This document shows positions 45,008-55,298 of a DNA stretch of 64,000 nucleotides, piece after piece. The DNA is from PGYR01 sp034670025. Its GTDB lineage: Bacteria > Bacteroidota > Ignavibacteria > Kapaibacteriales > UBA2268. The translations under genes were made by a program, and so were the position numbers. The first letter of the stretch is position 1. Every line of letters begins with the position of its first letter. The notes below the pieces were generated by a model. That model worked only from the letters and a program-made list of their open reading frames with translations, made no database searches and was not told where the DNA came from. The stretch covers positions 550,546-614,545 of the forward strand of contig JAXMOE010000002.1 in the NCBI GenBank assembly GCA_034670025.1, in the 5' to 3' direction.

Positions 45008-48000
45008 AGGAAGCAACCCCATGGAATCCATCGTAATAACAAAAGAAATGTTAGGAAGTGCTTCTCATACTCGAGATATTACAATCTCAGCACATTTTAA
45101 ATGTTATTCACATTTTGACCCTTTTAAAGACCCTGATTATTACAACCCACGCTTCAAACCTGGATTTGATGACGATACAGCCCAAATAGAATTAATAGAC
45201 GAAATAGACATAGAAGTGAAGTACTTGGGTGAGTGCGACATAGCAATAGATTGGATTAGGATAGAAAATGACAAAGCACAAAAAGTATATAGAGGAGAAT
45301 ATGACATTCAAGATAGGTGGAGTATAGAAGATTTTGTAACTGGAATAAGGGGAACAACAAAGAATGGAGTACCTTTATATAAACTACACAGAATTTATAA
45401 TCAAGACACTGAGTCATCAAATCCAACTTGGTGGGGGCAGGCGAGATATATGAATATGGTAACGAATGGAATGACTTTAACAAGGGATTACCCAGACCCT
45501 GCTGATTCGTACTACTATTATACAAAGGCATCGAATATATGGATAGGAGTAGGTTATAGAAGTGATTTCCAAATGCCTGCCCCATACGCAAGACATGGGA
45601 ATGAATCTGAAGAAACAATGGAATTAAAATATGGATTTTTAAAAACATGGGGTAATATCAAGTTTACTGATTCTCTTTCTTCTAACTACGAAACAAGGCT
45701 TGATGAAAACTTAGAATGGGAAGATTTAGTTGTGGATAGTGTATATAATCAACAAATTGGAGTTAATTCTGAACACACTACTTATGATGTTCTTCAAGCA
45801 CGATTCGAATGGAGTATTTTAAATACATATTTCAACCCTGATAGAAGCAATTTTCTGTTTCGAGATGAAGAATGGTATTTTTATAGTCTATTGTTTAGTA
45901 CTCAAATTATTGATTACAATGTAGTTTTTGGAAACCATAGAACTAAAACATTTGAAGAATATTATCTACAATCGTTCTATGCTTTAATGAATGGCAGTAC
46001 TGGCTTTATAGTAGATGAGACTTTCACAACGAGGTTATTCGAAAAGAATATGTTTGATGTTGAGTTAGACGAACCCTTTGATAGTACTTTTGTTAACATG
46101 ACTATGATGAAGCATAAGGATTATGATTTGGACAGCATCTTTTATATCGGAGTACAAAACAGAAGAACCGATCCCTTGATTTATTGGACTAATCCAAACA
46201 ATCCATCTCAGAAATACTTACGTTTTTTATCTAGTGCAGAGTTTAGAGATAGCTGTATGAACAGCCCTGATTCAGTTCTATATCAATCCTACTGGTGGAA
46301 ACGTTTAGGAGCTAGAAAAGTCACAGTGCCATTCAACTACACATATTCTGATAATAGCACATACAACTTACTTAAAATAAGTGAGGTTGGTTCTGGTGTA
46401 GATAGTTTAAATGAGCTATGGCACAGAGGAGAAAAGTACTATGATATGGTAACTGATACAGTGATTGGTGAAAACCGTTCGTTGTCGTTCAATCTACTGC
46501 CAGGTCAGGGGAAGATATTAAAAGTTGAGGTTCTTACCCCAGATACTGTAGCTGGTTTTTTAGATAATTATAATCAAACAAAGTTAATTAGTTTTAAGGA
46601 TTCTTATGATAATGACGATATAAAATATCACTTAGCTTGGCACAAATACGAAGCCGTTCCAAACGACACATCTGAAGATTACATGGAAGTACAGTATATA
46701 CAAAGTATTCCGATAAAGAAAGACAGCAGACAAGAGAATATCTTTTGGAATAGGGGGCTTAAACTTCCTCTATCAAGAAATTTCATAGAAAGTCTGCCAG
46801 AGACAAATTATGTAGATTGTAATCATCCATCAATAGTAGTGAGAGACTCAGCAGGAGTAAATTATGCTTATGTTGTATATACTTGTAAAGATTCTAGCTC
46901 ATCAAATTCTAAATTTGCGAGGGTGATATATGCTAAGATAAAGACAGATGTCAGTGATATAGTTTACAATAAGGAAATATTTAAACTCAGTTCTAATGAT
47001 ATTGAAACTTTTGGAACTCCAACAATAAACGCATCTGCCAAAGGAAACTATATTGCTTTCACGGATAGCGTTAGAGGAATGTTTGTAGCTTTTGATGATG
47101 TAGATAATGAGAACATAGACTTTATTGACTCTATTCCAATTCAGAGCTTTGGTTTAGCTAATCCAAAACCGATACTGTTCCCATCATTTAATCCATATAG
47201 TAATTTAGTAAAAGATGAAGATAATGCTAGTTTAGTTTGGCTACAAAAGCACGATGGAAATACAGGAATTTATTACACAAGAGTATGGAAAAGGGATAAT
47301 CTAACAAATGACACTTTGTTTTGGACTAATATTGACAAATTAGAAACTGAACCGAAAAGATTAGTAGAAGGAGTAGGTGGCAAATCGTTACTAATGAATG
47401 TACTAAATAATACAAACTCTGAACCAAAGCCAATAATTTTTAGAAGTTTATATGAATATGATGATTTACCGCCCTGGTGTTATTATAATATTAAAGAAAA
47501 CATAAATTGGATTGACAAAGATTTATCAACAGGAAGAAATATAGTAAGCAGCTTGTCACTTTTTCATCATGATGTATATCAAATTAATCAAAAGTGGAAT
47601 GAGTCTGGAGTTAAGAACATTTATTTTTCAGATGCAATAACTAGTATAAATTCAGCTCAGTCTGATGGTATTAGTTTTATGAGTAATGAAGAAGAAACGC
47701 AAGGTGATTTCAATATTAATTTTACATTAAACAATACAACTATTTATCAAGAACCTGGTTATTATGGTTCAAATGCAATAAGAACTGATACTCTCATTGG
47801 TTCTTATATTGATTATATAAACAATTCTCCTACTGAAGCAGCTGACGGTTATCTTGTACAGTTAGCAAAATCCCCTCAACCTAATTCAAATAGTACTTCT
47901 GATATGTGGAAGAACAGAAGGGTATTTGAAACAGACGAAGAAGATGAAAGAGAAAATCCTATTATCCAAGCATCTGCGAACTTATTTTATAAGTCGGTAT

Positions 48001-48860
48001 TTGATGATAAGTTAACAAAACATAGTCTAATAGGTTTCAAATCAGATAGTAATGATGTTTATATTGATTTACCAGTATTTGAGAATGAGCTTGAGGAGAT
48101 TAGCTCCTTACCTTACAATATAGAAGCTGAACCACATGCAGTTGACCCATGTCAACTATTTGCATTCCCTCCGAAGAGGTCATCATTGACAATATTTTCA
48201 CTCAAAGGTTTGGTATTAGTTGACGATGATAATGATGGAGATAAAGAAATGAAATTAACAATGTATGGTGTTAAGAATGATGATATTAAGTTATTCCTAA
48301 TGAGGGATTCTGATAGTACAAAAATGCAATTGACTATGCCTACATCTACAGCATTTCCTACTTATGGAACTAAGCTGATATATTCAATATTGGACAGTAC
48401 AAGCTCTGAGTTCACTTTAATCTACGAGAAGCAGGATACATTAGCTAAATTCACTGAAAAGTCGTTTATAGGGGGATTAGCTACAGATGATACAGTCAGC
48501 TACAAATCTGCTATTAGAAAAGACCCAGTGAAGTATATACTTGATTTTGATAATGGTGCTAACTTTGTTGCTAACAATAGTGATTTGCTCGATTTTAGTG
48601 TATATCCTAATCCAGTATCAAATACAGTTACCATTCAAGCAATATTACCAGAAACGCTAAATGGAAATAGATTGAAGAATACACTATTGGAATTATCCAT
48701 TACTGATATAACTGGTAGAACTATTCTCAAACAGATGGTAGCATCAGGTCAGGTAGTAAACTTTGATATGACTAACTACTCGAAAGGAGTATATAATGTT
48801 AAGATGCGTTATACTGGCTCAAATGAGTTTGAATCTGTTAGGAAGATAATTAAGAAATAG
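44904..48860 (+). CDS. C-terminal part of the frameshifted giant T9SS cargo protein
   Basis: The open frame begins at 44904, but real continuity with the upstream part starts near 44997. It contains no signal peptide of its own, which supports the single-gene view. About 1200 residues of beta-rich extracellular sequence contain asparagine- and aspartate-rich loops. A FYPNP-like FSVYPNPVSNTVTI segment then leads into a T9SS sorting domain (LELSITDITGRTILKQM...YSKGVYNVKMRYTG). I recognise no enzyme. A surface adhesin or scaffolding protein is possible. Confidence 0.8.
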   Translation: MTQFPQTVHLVSLLNCVGMGIWKTEAMFLKKEYYEGSNPMESIVITKEMLGSASHTRDITISAHFKCYSHFDPFKDPDYYNPRFKPGFDDDTAQIELIDEIDIEVKYLGECDIAIDWIRIENDKAQKVYRGEYDIQDRWSIEDFVTGIRGTTKNGVPLYKLHRIYNQDTESSNPTWWGQARYMNMVTNGMTLTRDYPDPADSYYYYTKASNIWIGVGYRSDFQMPAPYARHGNESEETMELKYGFLKTWGNIKFTDSLSSNYETRLDENLEWEDLVVDSVYNQQIGVNSEHTTYDVLQARFEWSILNTYFNPDRSNFLFRDEEWYFYSLLFSTQIIDYNVVFGNHRTKTFEEYYLQSFYALMNGSTGFIVDETFTTRLFEKNMFDVELDEPFDSTFVNMTMMKHKDYDLDSIFYIGVQNRRTDPLIYWTNPNNPSQKYLRFLSSAEFRDSCMNSPDSVLYQSYWWKRLGARKVTVPFNYTYSDNSTYNLLKISEVGSGVDSLNELWHRGEKYYDMVTDTVIGENRSLSFNLLPGQGKILKVEVLTPDTVAGFLDNYNQTKLISFKDSYDNDDIKYHLAWHKYEAVPNDTSEDYMEVQYIQSIPIKKDSRQENIFWNRGLKLPLSRNFIESLPETNYVDCNHPSIVVRDSAGVNYAYVVYTCKDSSSSNSKFARVIYAKIKTDVSDIVYNKEIFKLSSNDIETFGTPTINASAKGNYIAFTDSVRGMFVAFDDVDNENIDFIDSIPIQSFGLANPKPILFPSFNPYSNLVKDEDNASLVWLQKHDGNTGIYYTRVWKRDNLTNDTLFWTNIDKLETEPKRLVEGVGGKSLLMNVLNNTNSEPKPIIFRSLYEYDDLPPWCYYNIKENINWIDKDLSTGRNIVSSLSLFHHDVYQINQKWNESGVKNIYFSDAITSINSAQSDGISFMSNEEETQGDFNINFTLNNTTIYQEPGYYGSNAIRTDTLIGSYIDYINNSPTEAADGYLVQLAKSPQPNSNSTSDMWKNRRVFETDEEDERENPIIQASANLFYKSVFDDKLTKHSLIGFKSDSNDVYIDLPVFENELEEISSLPYNIEAEPHAVDPCQLFAFPPKRSSLTIFSLKGLVLVDDDNDGDKEMKLTMYGVKNDDIKLFLMRDSDSTKMQLTMPTSTAFPTYGTKLIYSILDSTSSEFTLIYEKQDTLAKFTEKSFIGGLATDDTVSYKSAIRKDPVKYILDFDNGANFVANNSDLLDFSVYPNPVSNTVTIQAILPETLNGNRLKNTLLELSITDITGRTILKQMVASGQVVNFDMTNYSKGVYNVKMRYTGSNEFESVRKIIKK

Positions 48861-48888
48861 ATTTTGAATAGCTTACCTCCTACACTCC

Positions 48889-48927
48889 ATCCCCTGCATT
48901 TCTTTTAGATTTGTGGGGGATTTTTAT
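48889..48927 (+). terminator. Probable terminator after the giant T9SS gene
   Basis: ATCCCC (48889-48894) pairs with GGGGAT (48916-48921), followed by TTTTATTT. The loop is long (21 nt), so confidence is moderate. It lies 28 bp after the stop. Confidence 0.6.
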
Positions 48928-48957
48928 TTGGTAATATCGTCATTTTAACTATTTTTG
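48927..48957 (+). promoter_or_regulatory. Bacteroidota-type promoter of the umuDC operon
   Basis: TTTG at 48927-48930 and TATTTTTG at 48950-48957 are separated by exactly 19 bases, the consensus TTTG-N19-TAnnTTTG. Transcription would start near 48964, about 34 bases before the ATG at 48998. A LexA-like or self-binding operator is not evident. Confidence 0.7.
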
Positions 48958-48997
48958 AATATATATAATATAAAATAACAAATAACGCATAGTCAAA

Positions 48998-49612
48998 ATG
49001 ACAACCTTACCTAAAAAACAAATCACTCTAATCCTGAACAGATTAAAGGAAGTTCTTGATATTCATACCGATATAGAGTTGGCAGAAAAGCTTAATCTGG
49101 CATCTACTACTATTGCAACCTGGAAACAGAAGGAAAGAATCAATTTACCACTAATTGTACAGACATTTGGGACATTAGATTTGAACTATATAATATATGG
49201 AATTAAATCAAGTAGTTCACTGTTGAGTCTTCGTGATGATTTAAAAATACCTATTTATTCATCAAGAGTCTCTGCTGGTATTCCGTTGACTGTAACATCC
49301 GACATACAGGGATATATGAGTCCAATTAAAAAGTTTCATAAAAATACGTTTATTGTTGGTGTCCAAGGTGACAGTATGATAGATGCAGGAATAGAAGATG
49401 GTGATAGTTTGCTTGTTGACACACTGAAAGAGCCAAAACCAGGCAATATAGTAATAGCTAGAATTGATGGAGAGTTAACTGTAAAAACACTTAAGCTCAG
49501 CAATGGTGTTATGTTTTTGCAACCAGAAAATTCAAATTATAAACCAATTAAAATTAACAATTCGACGGAAATATTAGGCGTAGTTGTGACATCTCTTAAG
49601 GAATTTAATTAA
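48998..49612 (+). CDS. HTH-S24 repressor/UmuD-like protein
   Basis: This 204-aa protein fuses a CI-repressor-type helix-turn-helix (residues 10-60, TDIELAEKLNLASTTIATWK) to an S24 self-cleaving domain. Catalytic S126 is in VQGDSMIDAG, catalytic K163 in LTVKTLK, and the probable self-cleavage site is A93-G94 in RVSAGIPL. It thus combines a LexA/CI-like repressor with the UmuD role. RecA filaments would trigger cleavage and so derepress the operon and form the polymerase subunit. It overlaps umuC by one base. Confidence 0.88.
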   Translation: MTTLPKKQITLILNRLKEVLDIHTDIELAEKLNLASTTIATWKQKERINLPLIVQTFGTLDLNYIIYGIKSSSSLLSLRDDLKIPIYSSRVSAGIPLTVTSDIQGYMSPIKKFHKNTFIVGVQGDSMIDAGIEDGDSLLVDTLKEPKPGNIVIARIDGELTVKTLKLSNGVMFLQPENSNYKPIKINNSTEILGVVVTSLKEFN

Positions 49613-50895
49613 TGAGTAATCCAATTGCAATAGTAGACTGTAATAACTTTTATGCTTCGTGTGAACAGTCACTTGACCCAATGTTAAAGGGCAAACCTGT
49701 AGTTGTGTTATCTAATAATGATGGTGTAATCATAGCTTTGTCTAATGAAGCAAAGCACCTAGGGATAGATAAATTTACTCCTGTTTTTAAAGTGAAGCAT
49801 TTATTAAACCAGCATAACGTAAAGATATGTTCTGCTAATTTTAAATTGTATGCTTACCGTTCACAGCAAATAATGAATATCCTCAGGAATTATTCCCCTG
49901 ATGTAGAGGAATATTCTATAGATGAAGCATTTTTAAATCTTAAAGGATTTAGTCGTTTCAACTTATCAGAATATGCCAACAAAATGCGAAATGACATATT
50001 TGAGCAAACGGGTATATCAACAACAATAGGTATAGCGAGTACCAAGACCTTAGCAAAAATAGCTAATAGGATAGGGAAAAAGCAAATGCAATATTCTGTC
50101 GGTGTTTTGAATATGTTCGATGGGGAGAAAGTAAACGAATATCTCAGAATAACTGATGTAGGAGATGTTTGGGGTGTAGGCAGACAGTACAGAAAAATGT
50201 TAAATAGCAATAATATTTACTCTGCTTATGATTTGTCTAAAGTGCCTGAGAAATGGGTAAAAAAGAGGATGTCGATTGTGGGACTAAGAACTGTTCGTGA
50301 GTTAAATGGGTTTCCTTGTATCGAAATGAAATATGAACATCCGAAAAAAAAGATGATTATGTTTTCACGTTCGTTTGGTAAGAAATTATCCAGAAAAGAA
50401 GATTTGATTGAAGCCGTTGCTTTGTTTACAGCTAGAGCCGCAGAAAGGATGAGATTGCAAGGGTCTTCGGCTAAGTATATTTCTGTTTATCTAAGTACAA
50501 GTAGATATGCTGAAAAAAGGTATTATGATAAATGTGAGATGAGATTACCAGTACCTACAGACTTAACGGCAGAATTATTAAATTATGCTGTAAAAGCTGT
50601 TGAGGAGTGTTTTGAAGAAGGTATATTATATTATAAAGCTGGGGTTCTTTTAAGTGAATTGCAACCTGCTAATAATACGCAAGCATCATTTTTTGATACT
50701 GTTGACAGATTTAATTTATCTAAAGTAACCAAAGCTGTTGATGATATAAACCAAAAATATGACACAGATACTGTGATTTATGCTTCTATGGGAACTAACA
50801 ACGAATGGAAACAGAACCAAAAATATAAGTCAAAAGATTTTGTAGATTCTGATAAACTCACGATTGAGATAAACAGAACAGTTGGTTTTTTGTAA
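49612..50895 (+). CDS. umuC: Y-family DNA polymerase V subunit UmuC
   Basis: This 427-aa error-prone polymerase has the palm motif IVDCNNFYASCEQS (with the D of IVDCN as first metal ligand), the catalytic EEYSIDEAFLNLKGF block, and helix-hairpin-helix and little-finger regions. The C-terminal UmuC tail carries LLSELQPANNTQASFFD. Length matches UmuC (about 422 aa) rather than DinB (about 350 aa). It performs translesion synthesis during SOS-type stress with the upstream UmuD-like protein. Confidence 0.94.
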   Translation: MSNPIAIVDCNNFYASCEQSLDPMLKGKPVVVLSNNDGVIIALSNEAKHLGIDKFTPVFKVKHLLNQHNVKICSANFKLYAYRSQQIMNILRNYSPDVEEYSIDEAFLNLKGFSRFNLSEYANKMRNDIFEQTGISTTIGIASTKTLAKIANRIGKKQMQYSVGVLNMFDGEKVNEYLRITDVGDVWGVGRQYRKMLNSNNIYSAYDLSKVPEKWVKKRMSIVGLRTVRELNGFPCIEMKYEHPKKKMIMFSRSFGKKLSRKEDLIEAVALFTARAAERMRLQGSSAKYISVYLSTSRYAEKRYYDKCEMRLPVPTDLTAELLNYAVKAVEECFEEGILYYKAGVLLSELQPANNTQASFFDTVDRFNLSKVTKAVDDINQKYDTDTVIYASMGTNNEWKQNQKYKSKDFVDSDKLTIEINRTVGFL

Positions 50896-51110
50896 ATATG
50901 GAAAAGCAATACTAAATTCAAAATACTCAAAAAATAGAATTGAAGAAATGGAAAATAGAATAGTAGGTTAACAATGGCAGTAATAAGATTCTCTTACCTT
51001 CTTAGTAAACCAATCTGTAGGGGGATTATTATTTACACCCCATTAACCTTATCCCAAATTTCCCTATATTAGAACTCAATAAAAGGCAAAATAGACTATA
51101 TTAGATTTAC

Positions 51111-54100
51111 ATGACACTTACACCACAAAAAGCATTAAACAAAGCATACAGAAGGCAATCGGTCAACAAAGAGGATTTGGAAGTTTTCAAGTCACAGTTG
51201 TTGATATTACTAGATAGTGTAAATGATGAGTATGAAGAGCATCATAAGAATCACTTTATTCAGTTTCTAGATGACACCTTCTACAAAGGCAAATACTACA
51301 TCAACACTAAGGAAAGAATCGATTGTGTAATAAATTCTGGGGCAAAGAAAGATGACCCAGTCAATGTAATTATTGAACACAAGAGTCCATCGAACAAGTC
51401 GGAAATGATTTCCGTTCAGGACATTAACAAGAAGGCATTGCAAGAGTCTATCCTGTACTATATGCGTGAGCGGTTTGATTCAGATGGCAAAGACAGTAAC
51501 ACCAATCTGAAGCAAATTCTAATCACGAATAATGTTGATGTGTTCATATTTGATGCTGTCGTAATAGAGAATTTATTCGCTAAAAATAAGAGATTTAAGA
51601 AGGACTTTATTGAGTTTGAATCGAATCAGAAGTCAGGACAGGACACTAAATTCTTCTATGAATCTATTGCGAAGCCATTTATAGAGAGCGTAAAAGAAAA
51701 GATAGAATACACTTATGTTAATCTGGAAGATTACAGAAAATACTTAGACACCAACAGCAACGACTCCAAACTGCTGAACTTATTCAAGCTGTTTTTTCCC
51801 AATCACTTGCTCAAGCTGAATTTCACAAATGATAGTAACTCACTTGATAAAAACTTCTACAATGAGCTACTGCATATCATTGGGTTAGAAGAAGTGAAAG
51901 ACGGTGGCAAAAAGCTAATACAGCGATGCAAATCGCCTAACTATGGCTCTATATTAGAGAATGCTATTGACCAAGTAAAGACAGAAGTCAGACTAACGGA
52001 TGTGGCTAATCTGAATAGCTTTGGTGAAGATAGAGACGAACAGATATATAATATCTCATTAGAGTTGGTAATAACGTGGATTAACAGAATCCTATTCCTG
52101 AAGCTATTGGAATCCCAGCTGATTTCGTACAATAGCTCAGACGAGTATAAGTTCGTTGACAAGAAGAATATTCATGACTATGATTCTCTCTACCTCCTTT
52201 TCTTCAAAGTCCTAGCTATCAAAACAAAGGACAGAAGACCAGATATAGCTGAGAAGTACAAGCAAGTCCCCTATCTGAATAGTTCACTATTCGATATTAC
52301 TGAGCTGGAACGACAAGCTATCGGAATCAATACCCTATCCAATAGTTTGAAGCTACCATTAGCTACAAGCACTGTTCTAAAAGACAATAAGGGTAAGCGA
52401 TTAACAGGTGAGAAAGAAACACTGACTTATTTGTTAGAGTTTTTGGAAGCTTACAACTTCTCATCTGAGGGTACGGCACAAGTGCAGGAAGACAACAAAA
52501 CTCTGATTAACGCTTCGGTGCTTGGTCTTATATACGAAAAGCTGAACGGATACAAAGACGGTTCGTTCTTCACTCCTGGCTATATCACTATGTATATGAG
52601 CCACGAGACAATAAGGCGTGCGGTGGTGCAGAAATTCAACGATTCCATAGATGATGTCACCTTCGATTCTTTTGATGACCTGAAAGCATACACACGTAGG
52701 TATTTCAAATCGGATGATATTAGCAAGTTCAACACCATAGTCAACTCTATTCGTATCTGCGACCCTGCTGTTGGCTCTGGTCACTTCCTTGTGTCTGCAC
52801 TCAATGAGCTGATAGCTATAAAGCATGAGCTGGGGATATTGGCAGATAAGGAATACAAGCCACTCCCAATTGATTTGGAGATAGAGAATGATGAGCTGAT
52901 GATAACAGATAGGTTCGATGAGTTGTTTGCATACAACCCAAAGAGCAAGGACTCACAGAATATACAGGAAACTCTGTTCCACGAGAAGCAAACCCTGATA
53001 GAAAATTGCCTGTTTGGGGTGGATATTAACCCAAATTCTGTGAAAATATGTCGACTGCGTTTGTGGATAGAGCTACTGAAAAACACCTACTACAAGGGTG
53101 GTGGTGAGCTGGAAGTATTGCCCAATATTGATATAAACATAAAATGTGGTAACTCGCTTATTTCTCGGTTCGATATAGACACGCATATATCAAAGGCACT
53201 GAAGAAGAGCAAACTCAAGGTGCAAGATTACAGAGATGCTGTGTATGGATATAAGAATGCAAAGAACAAGGCACAAAAAGAGAAGTTAGAAAACCTGATA
53301 GCAGAGATAAAGACCAACTTCCAAAGTAAGGTTGCAGAAAATGATAAAAGAGTGCAGAACATTAAAGATTTACATGATGAGATAAAGTCACTTGAAACGC
53401 AGATCACTATGTTTGAGGAAACTAAAATCAAGAATGAAATCAAATCCAAGAAAGCGGAGATAGTAAAGTTAGAGAATGAGTTAGAAGAGATAAAGAGCAA
53501 TAAAATTTATGATAATGCCTTTGAGTGGAGATTTGAGTTCCCAGAGGTATTAGCTGACAATGGGGATTTCATGGGCTTTGATGTGGTAGTGGGTAACCCA
53601 CCATATTTTAGTATATCTGCTATCAAAGAACACTATCCAATCTTTGAAAGAATGGAATATTTCACTTTCGATAAAGGCACAGATATATACTGCTTGTTCT
53701 ATGAGTTAGGTTTAAAAGTTTTAAAACAAAAAGGATTAATTACCTTCATAACTTCTAATAAATGGATGAGAGCAGGATATGGTAAGAAACTAAGGTATAT
53801 GTTCTCTAGAAATAATCCTATTCTATTAATAGACCTTGGACCAGAAATATTTGCTAATGCTACAGTAGATACTAATCTAATAACGATAAAGAAAGAAGAA
53901 GTGAGCACACACAGTATGCTTACTTACACAGTCGACAATCTTGAAGAAGCTCAAGATTTATACGATATTGATTTTAGCACGATGAGTGAACTAGACGAAA
54001 AGAGCTGGGTTATTATGTCTGACAAAGAAAGTACAATTATTAAGAAGATAGAAAGTAAAGGTACACCACTCAAAGATTGGGACATAAAAATTAATTATGG

Positions 54101-54875
54101 CATTAAAACTGGCTTCAACGAAGCATTTATTATTGATAGTAAAACTAAAGATAAATTAATAACAGAAGACCCAAAAAGTGCAGAAATAATAAAGCCGATA
54201 TTGAGAGGAAGAGATATAAAAAGGTATAGTGCTAAGTTTTCAGATTTATGGTTGATTACTACACACAATGGATATAACACTGAAAAAGGAAAAATAGATA
54301 GGATAAAAGCAGAAAACTATCCTGCCATACAAAAGCATTTAGACCAATATTGGAATAAAATAGAAAATAGATATGATAAGGGTACTACACCTTACAATTT
54401 AAGAAGTTGTGCTTATATGGAAGATTTTACTAAACCAAAAATCATCTATCCCGAAACTACACAAGGAGCTTACTTTTATTTTGATACAACAGAAAATTTT
54501 ATAGTCGATAAAACCTGTTTCATACTGTCTGGTAAGCATGAGCGATATTTAGTCGGTAAATTTAGCTCAAAATTATTTACTTTCTATTATACCCTTTCTT
54601 CTGATGGTACAAGTTTGAGTAAGAAAGGTTATCAGTATAATAAACATGCGTTAGTAAAAATGCTTGTAAAATTGCCTACAAAAGAGGAAGAACTTCAAAT
54701 GATTGACCTAGTCAACCAAATCTTAGAAGCCAAAAAGCAAGCCCCAGAGGCAGACACACAGCAGTTAGAAGACGAGATAGACCACTTAGTCTATAAGCTC
54801 TATGACCTGACCTATGACGAGGTGCTAATAGTTGACCCAGAGACTAGTATTAGTCGGGAGGAGTATGGTGGCTAG
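51111..54875 (+). CDS. Type IIG restriction-modification enzyme (Eco57I-like)
   Basis: This 1254-aa single-chain enzyme has an N-terminal PD-(D/E)xK nuclease (D71 and E89-H90-K91 in RIDCVINS...NVIIEHKSP). A helical linker follows, then an N6-adenine methyltransferase with motif I DPAVGSG (551-557) and motif IV NPPY (829-832). A coiled-coil insert sits near 735-800, and the C-terminal third looks like a target-recognition domain (PILRGRDIKRY, YPETTQGAYFYFD). One protein both methylates and cleaves. It opens the defence island and is followed by a small overlapping gene. Confidence 0.9.
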   Translation: MTLTPQKALNKAYRRQSVNKEDLEVFKSQLLILLDSVNDEYEEHHKNHFIQFLDDTFYKGKYYINTKERIDCVINSGAKKDDPVNVIIEHKSPSNKSEMISVQDINKKALQESILYYMRERFDSDGKDSNTNLKQILITNNVDVFIFDAVVIENLFAKNKRFKKDFIEFESNQKSGQDTKFFYESIAKPFIESVKEKIEYTYVNLEDYRKYLDTNSNDSKLLNLFKLFFPNHLLKLNFTNDSNSLDKNFYNELLHIIGLEEVKDGGKKLIQRCKSPNYGSILENAIDQVKTEVRLTDVANLNSFGEDRDEQIYNISLELVITWINRILFLKLLESQLISYNSSDEYKFVDKKNIHDYDSLYLLFFKVLAIKTKDRRPDIAEKYKQVPYLNSSLFDITELERQAIGINTLSNSLKLPLATSTVLKDNKGKRLTGEKETLTYLLEFLEAYNFSSEGTAQVQEDNKTLINASVLGLIYEKLNGYKDGSFFTPGYITMYMSHETIRRAVVQKFNDSIDDVTFDSFDDLKAYTRRYFKSDDISKFNTIVNSIRICDPAVGSGHFLVSALNELIAIKHELGILADKEYKPLPIDLEIENDELMITDRFDELFAYNPKSKDSQNIQETLFHEKQTLIENCLFGVDINPNSVKICRLRLWIELLKNTYYKGGGELEVLPNIDINIKCGNSLISRFDIDTHISKALKKSKLKVQDYRDAVYGYKNAKNKAQKEKLENLIAEIKTNFQSKVAENDKRVQNIKDLHDEIKSLETQITMFEETKIKNEIKSKKAEIVKLENELEEIKSNKIYDNAFEWRFEFPEVLADNGDFMGFDVVVGNPPYFSISAIKEHYPIFERMEYFTFDKGTDIYCLFYELGLKVLKQKGLITFITSNKWMRAGYGKKLRYMFSRNNPILLIDLGPEIFANATVDTNLITIKKEEVSTHSMLTYTVDNLEEAQDLYDIDFSTMSELDEKSWVIMSDKESTIIKKIESKGTPLKDWDIKINYGIKTGFNEAFIIDSKTKDKLITEDPKSAEIIKPILRGRDIKRYSAKFSDLWLITTHNGYNTEKGKIDRIKAENYPAIQKHLDQYWNKIENRYDKGTTPYNLRSCAYMEDFTKPKIIYPETTQGAYFYFDTTENFIVDKTCFILSGKHERYLVGKFSSKLFTFYYTLSSDGTSLSKKGYQYNKHALVKMLVKLPTKEEELQMIDLVNQILEAKKQAPEADTQQLEDEIDHLVYKLYDLTYDEVLIVDPETSISREEYGG

Positions 54876-55137
54876 AGAATTTGAATGGGTAGATAGAGAA
54901 GAAGCCAAAGAAATACTATTGACTAACAATCCCGAATTAGTGATAATGTATAATGAGGATGATTTAGAGGAAGTAGTAGATGGTGTATGCGAGGATATAG
55001 AGAAAGTCTGTAAGTTTATGAGTGGTGTAAATGAAATGATTGCCGAAGTAGAAAAAAAAGACCCAGAACTTGCGAAGGAACTGAAAGATCATTTTTACAA
55101 TTGGTACGATGAGGATGAAGATTATGATATATGGTAA
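54865..55137 (+). CDS. Small acidic protein overlapping the type IIG gene, 90 aa
   Basis: The start is taken as the ATG at 54865 because GGGAGGAG lies just upstream; longer in-frame starts have no ribosome site. It overlaps the end of the restriction gene by 11 bases. The protein (MVAREFEWVDREEAKEIL...FYNWYDEDEDYDIW) is acidic and helical with no recognised family. Co-translation suggests a regulator or partner of the type IIG enzyme, perhaps a DNA mimic given its charge; that is inference. Confidence 0.65.
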   Translation: MVAREFEWVDREEAKEILLTNNPELVIMYNEDDLEEVVDGVCEDIEKVCKFMSGVNEMIAEVEKKDPELAKELKDHFYNWYDEDEDYDIW

Positions 55138-55190
55138 TGTATGGGTGAGGTTTTATGATGGAGGGGTGTGTGAAAGTAAGCAAATATTTA

Positions 55191-55298
55191 CAACGGTTTT
55201 GTATATAAAAAGTAGTGGGTTTTATACACTTACTTTTCGGATAAACACAGACTTTTTTTTATATTTACTTACTTGAAATTTAATGATTAAACCGCTAT
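55191..55298 (-). repeat. Imperfect hairpin site after the OLD nuclease gene (attC-like)
   Basis: On the minus strand, starting just after the OLD stop, the site ends in AAACCGTTG. AAAAGTAGTG and CACTTACTTTT (about 55210-55240) form an internal stem. It is homologous to 57141-57190 (GTATA..AAAAGTAG...TACTTTTCGGATTAA). YAACGGYT at 55191 recurs at 57137, 59611 and 61105. Confidence 0.5.
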
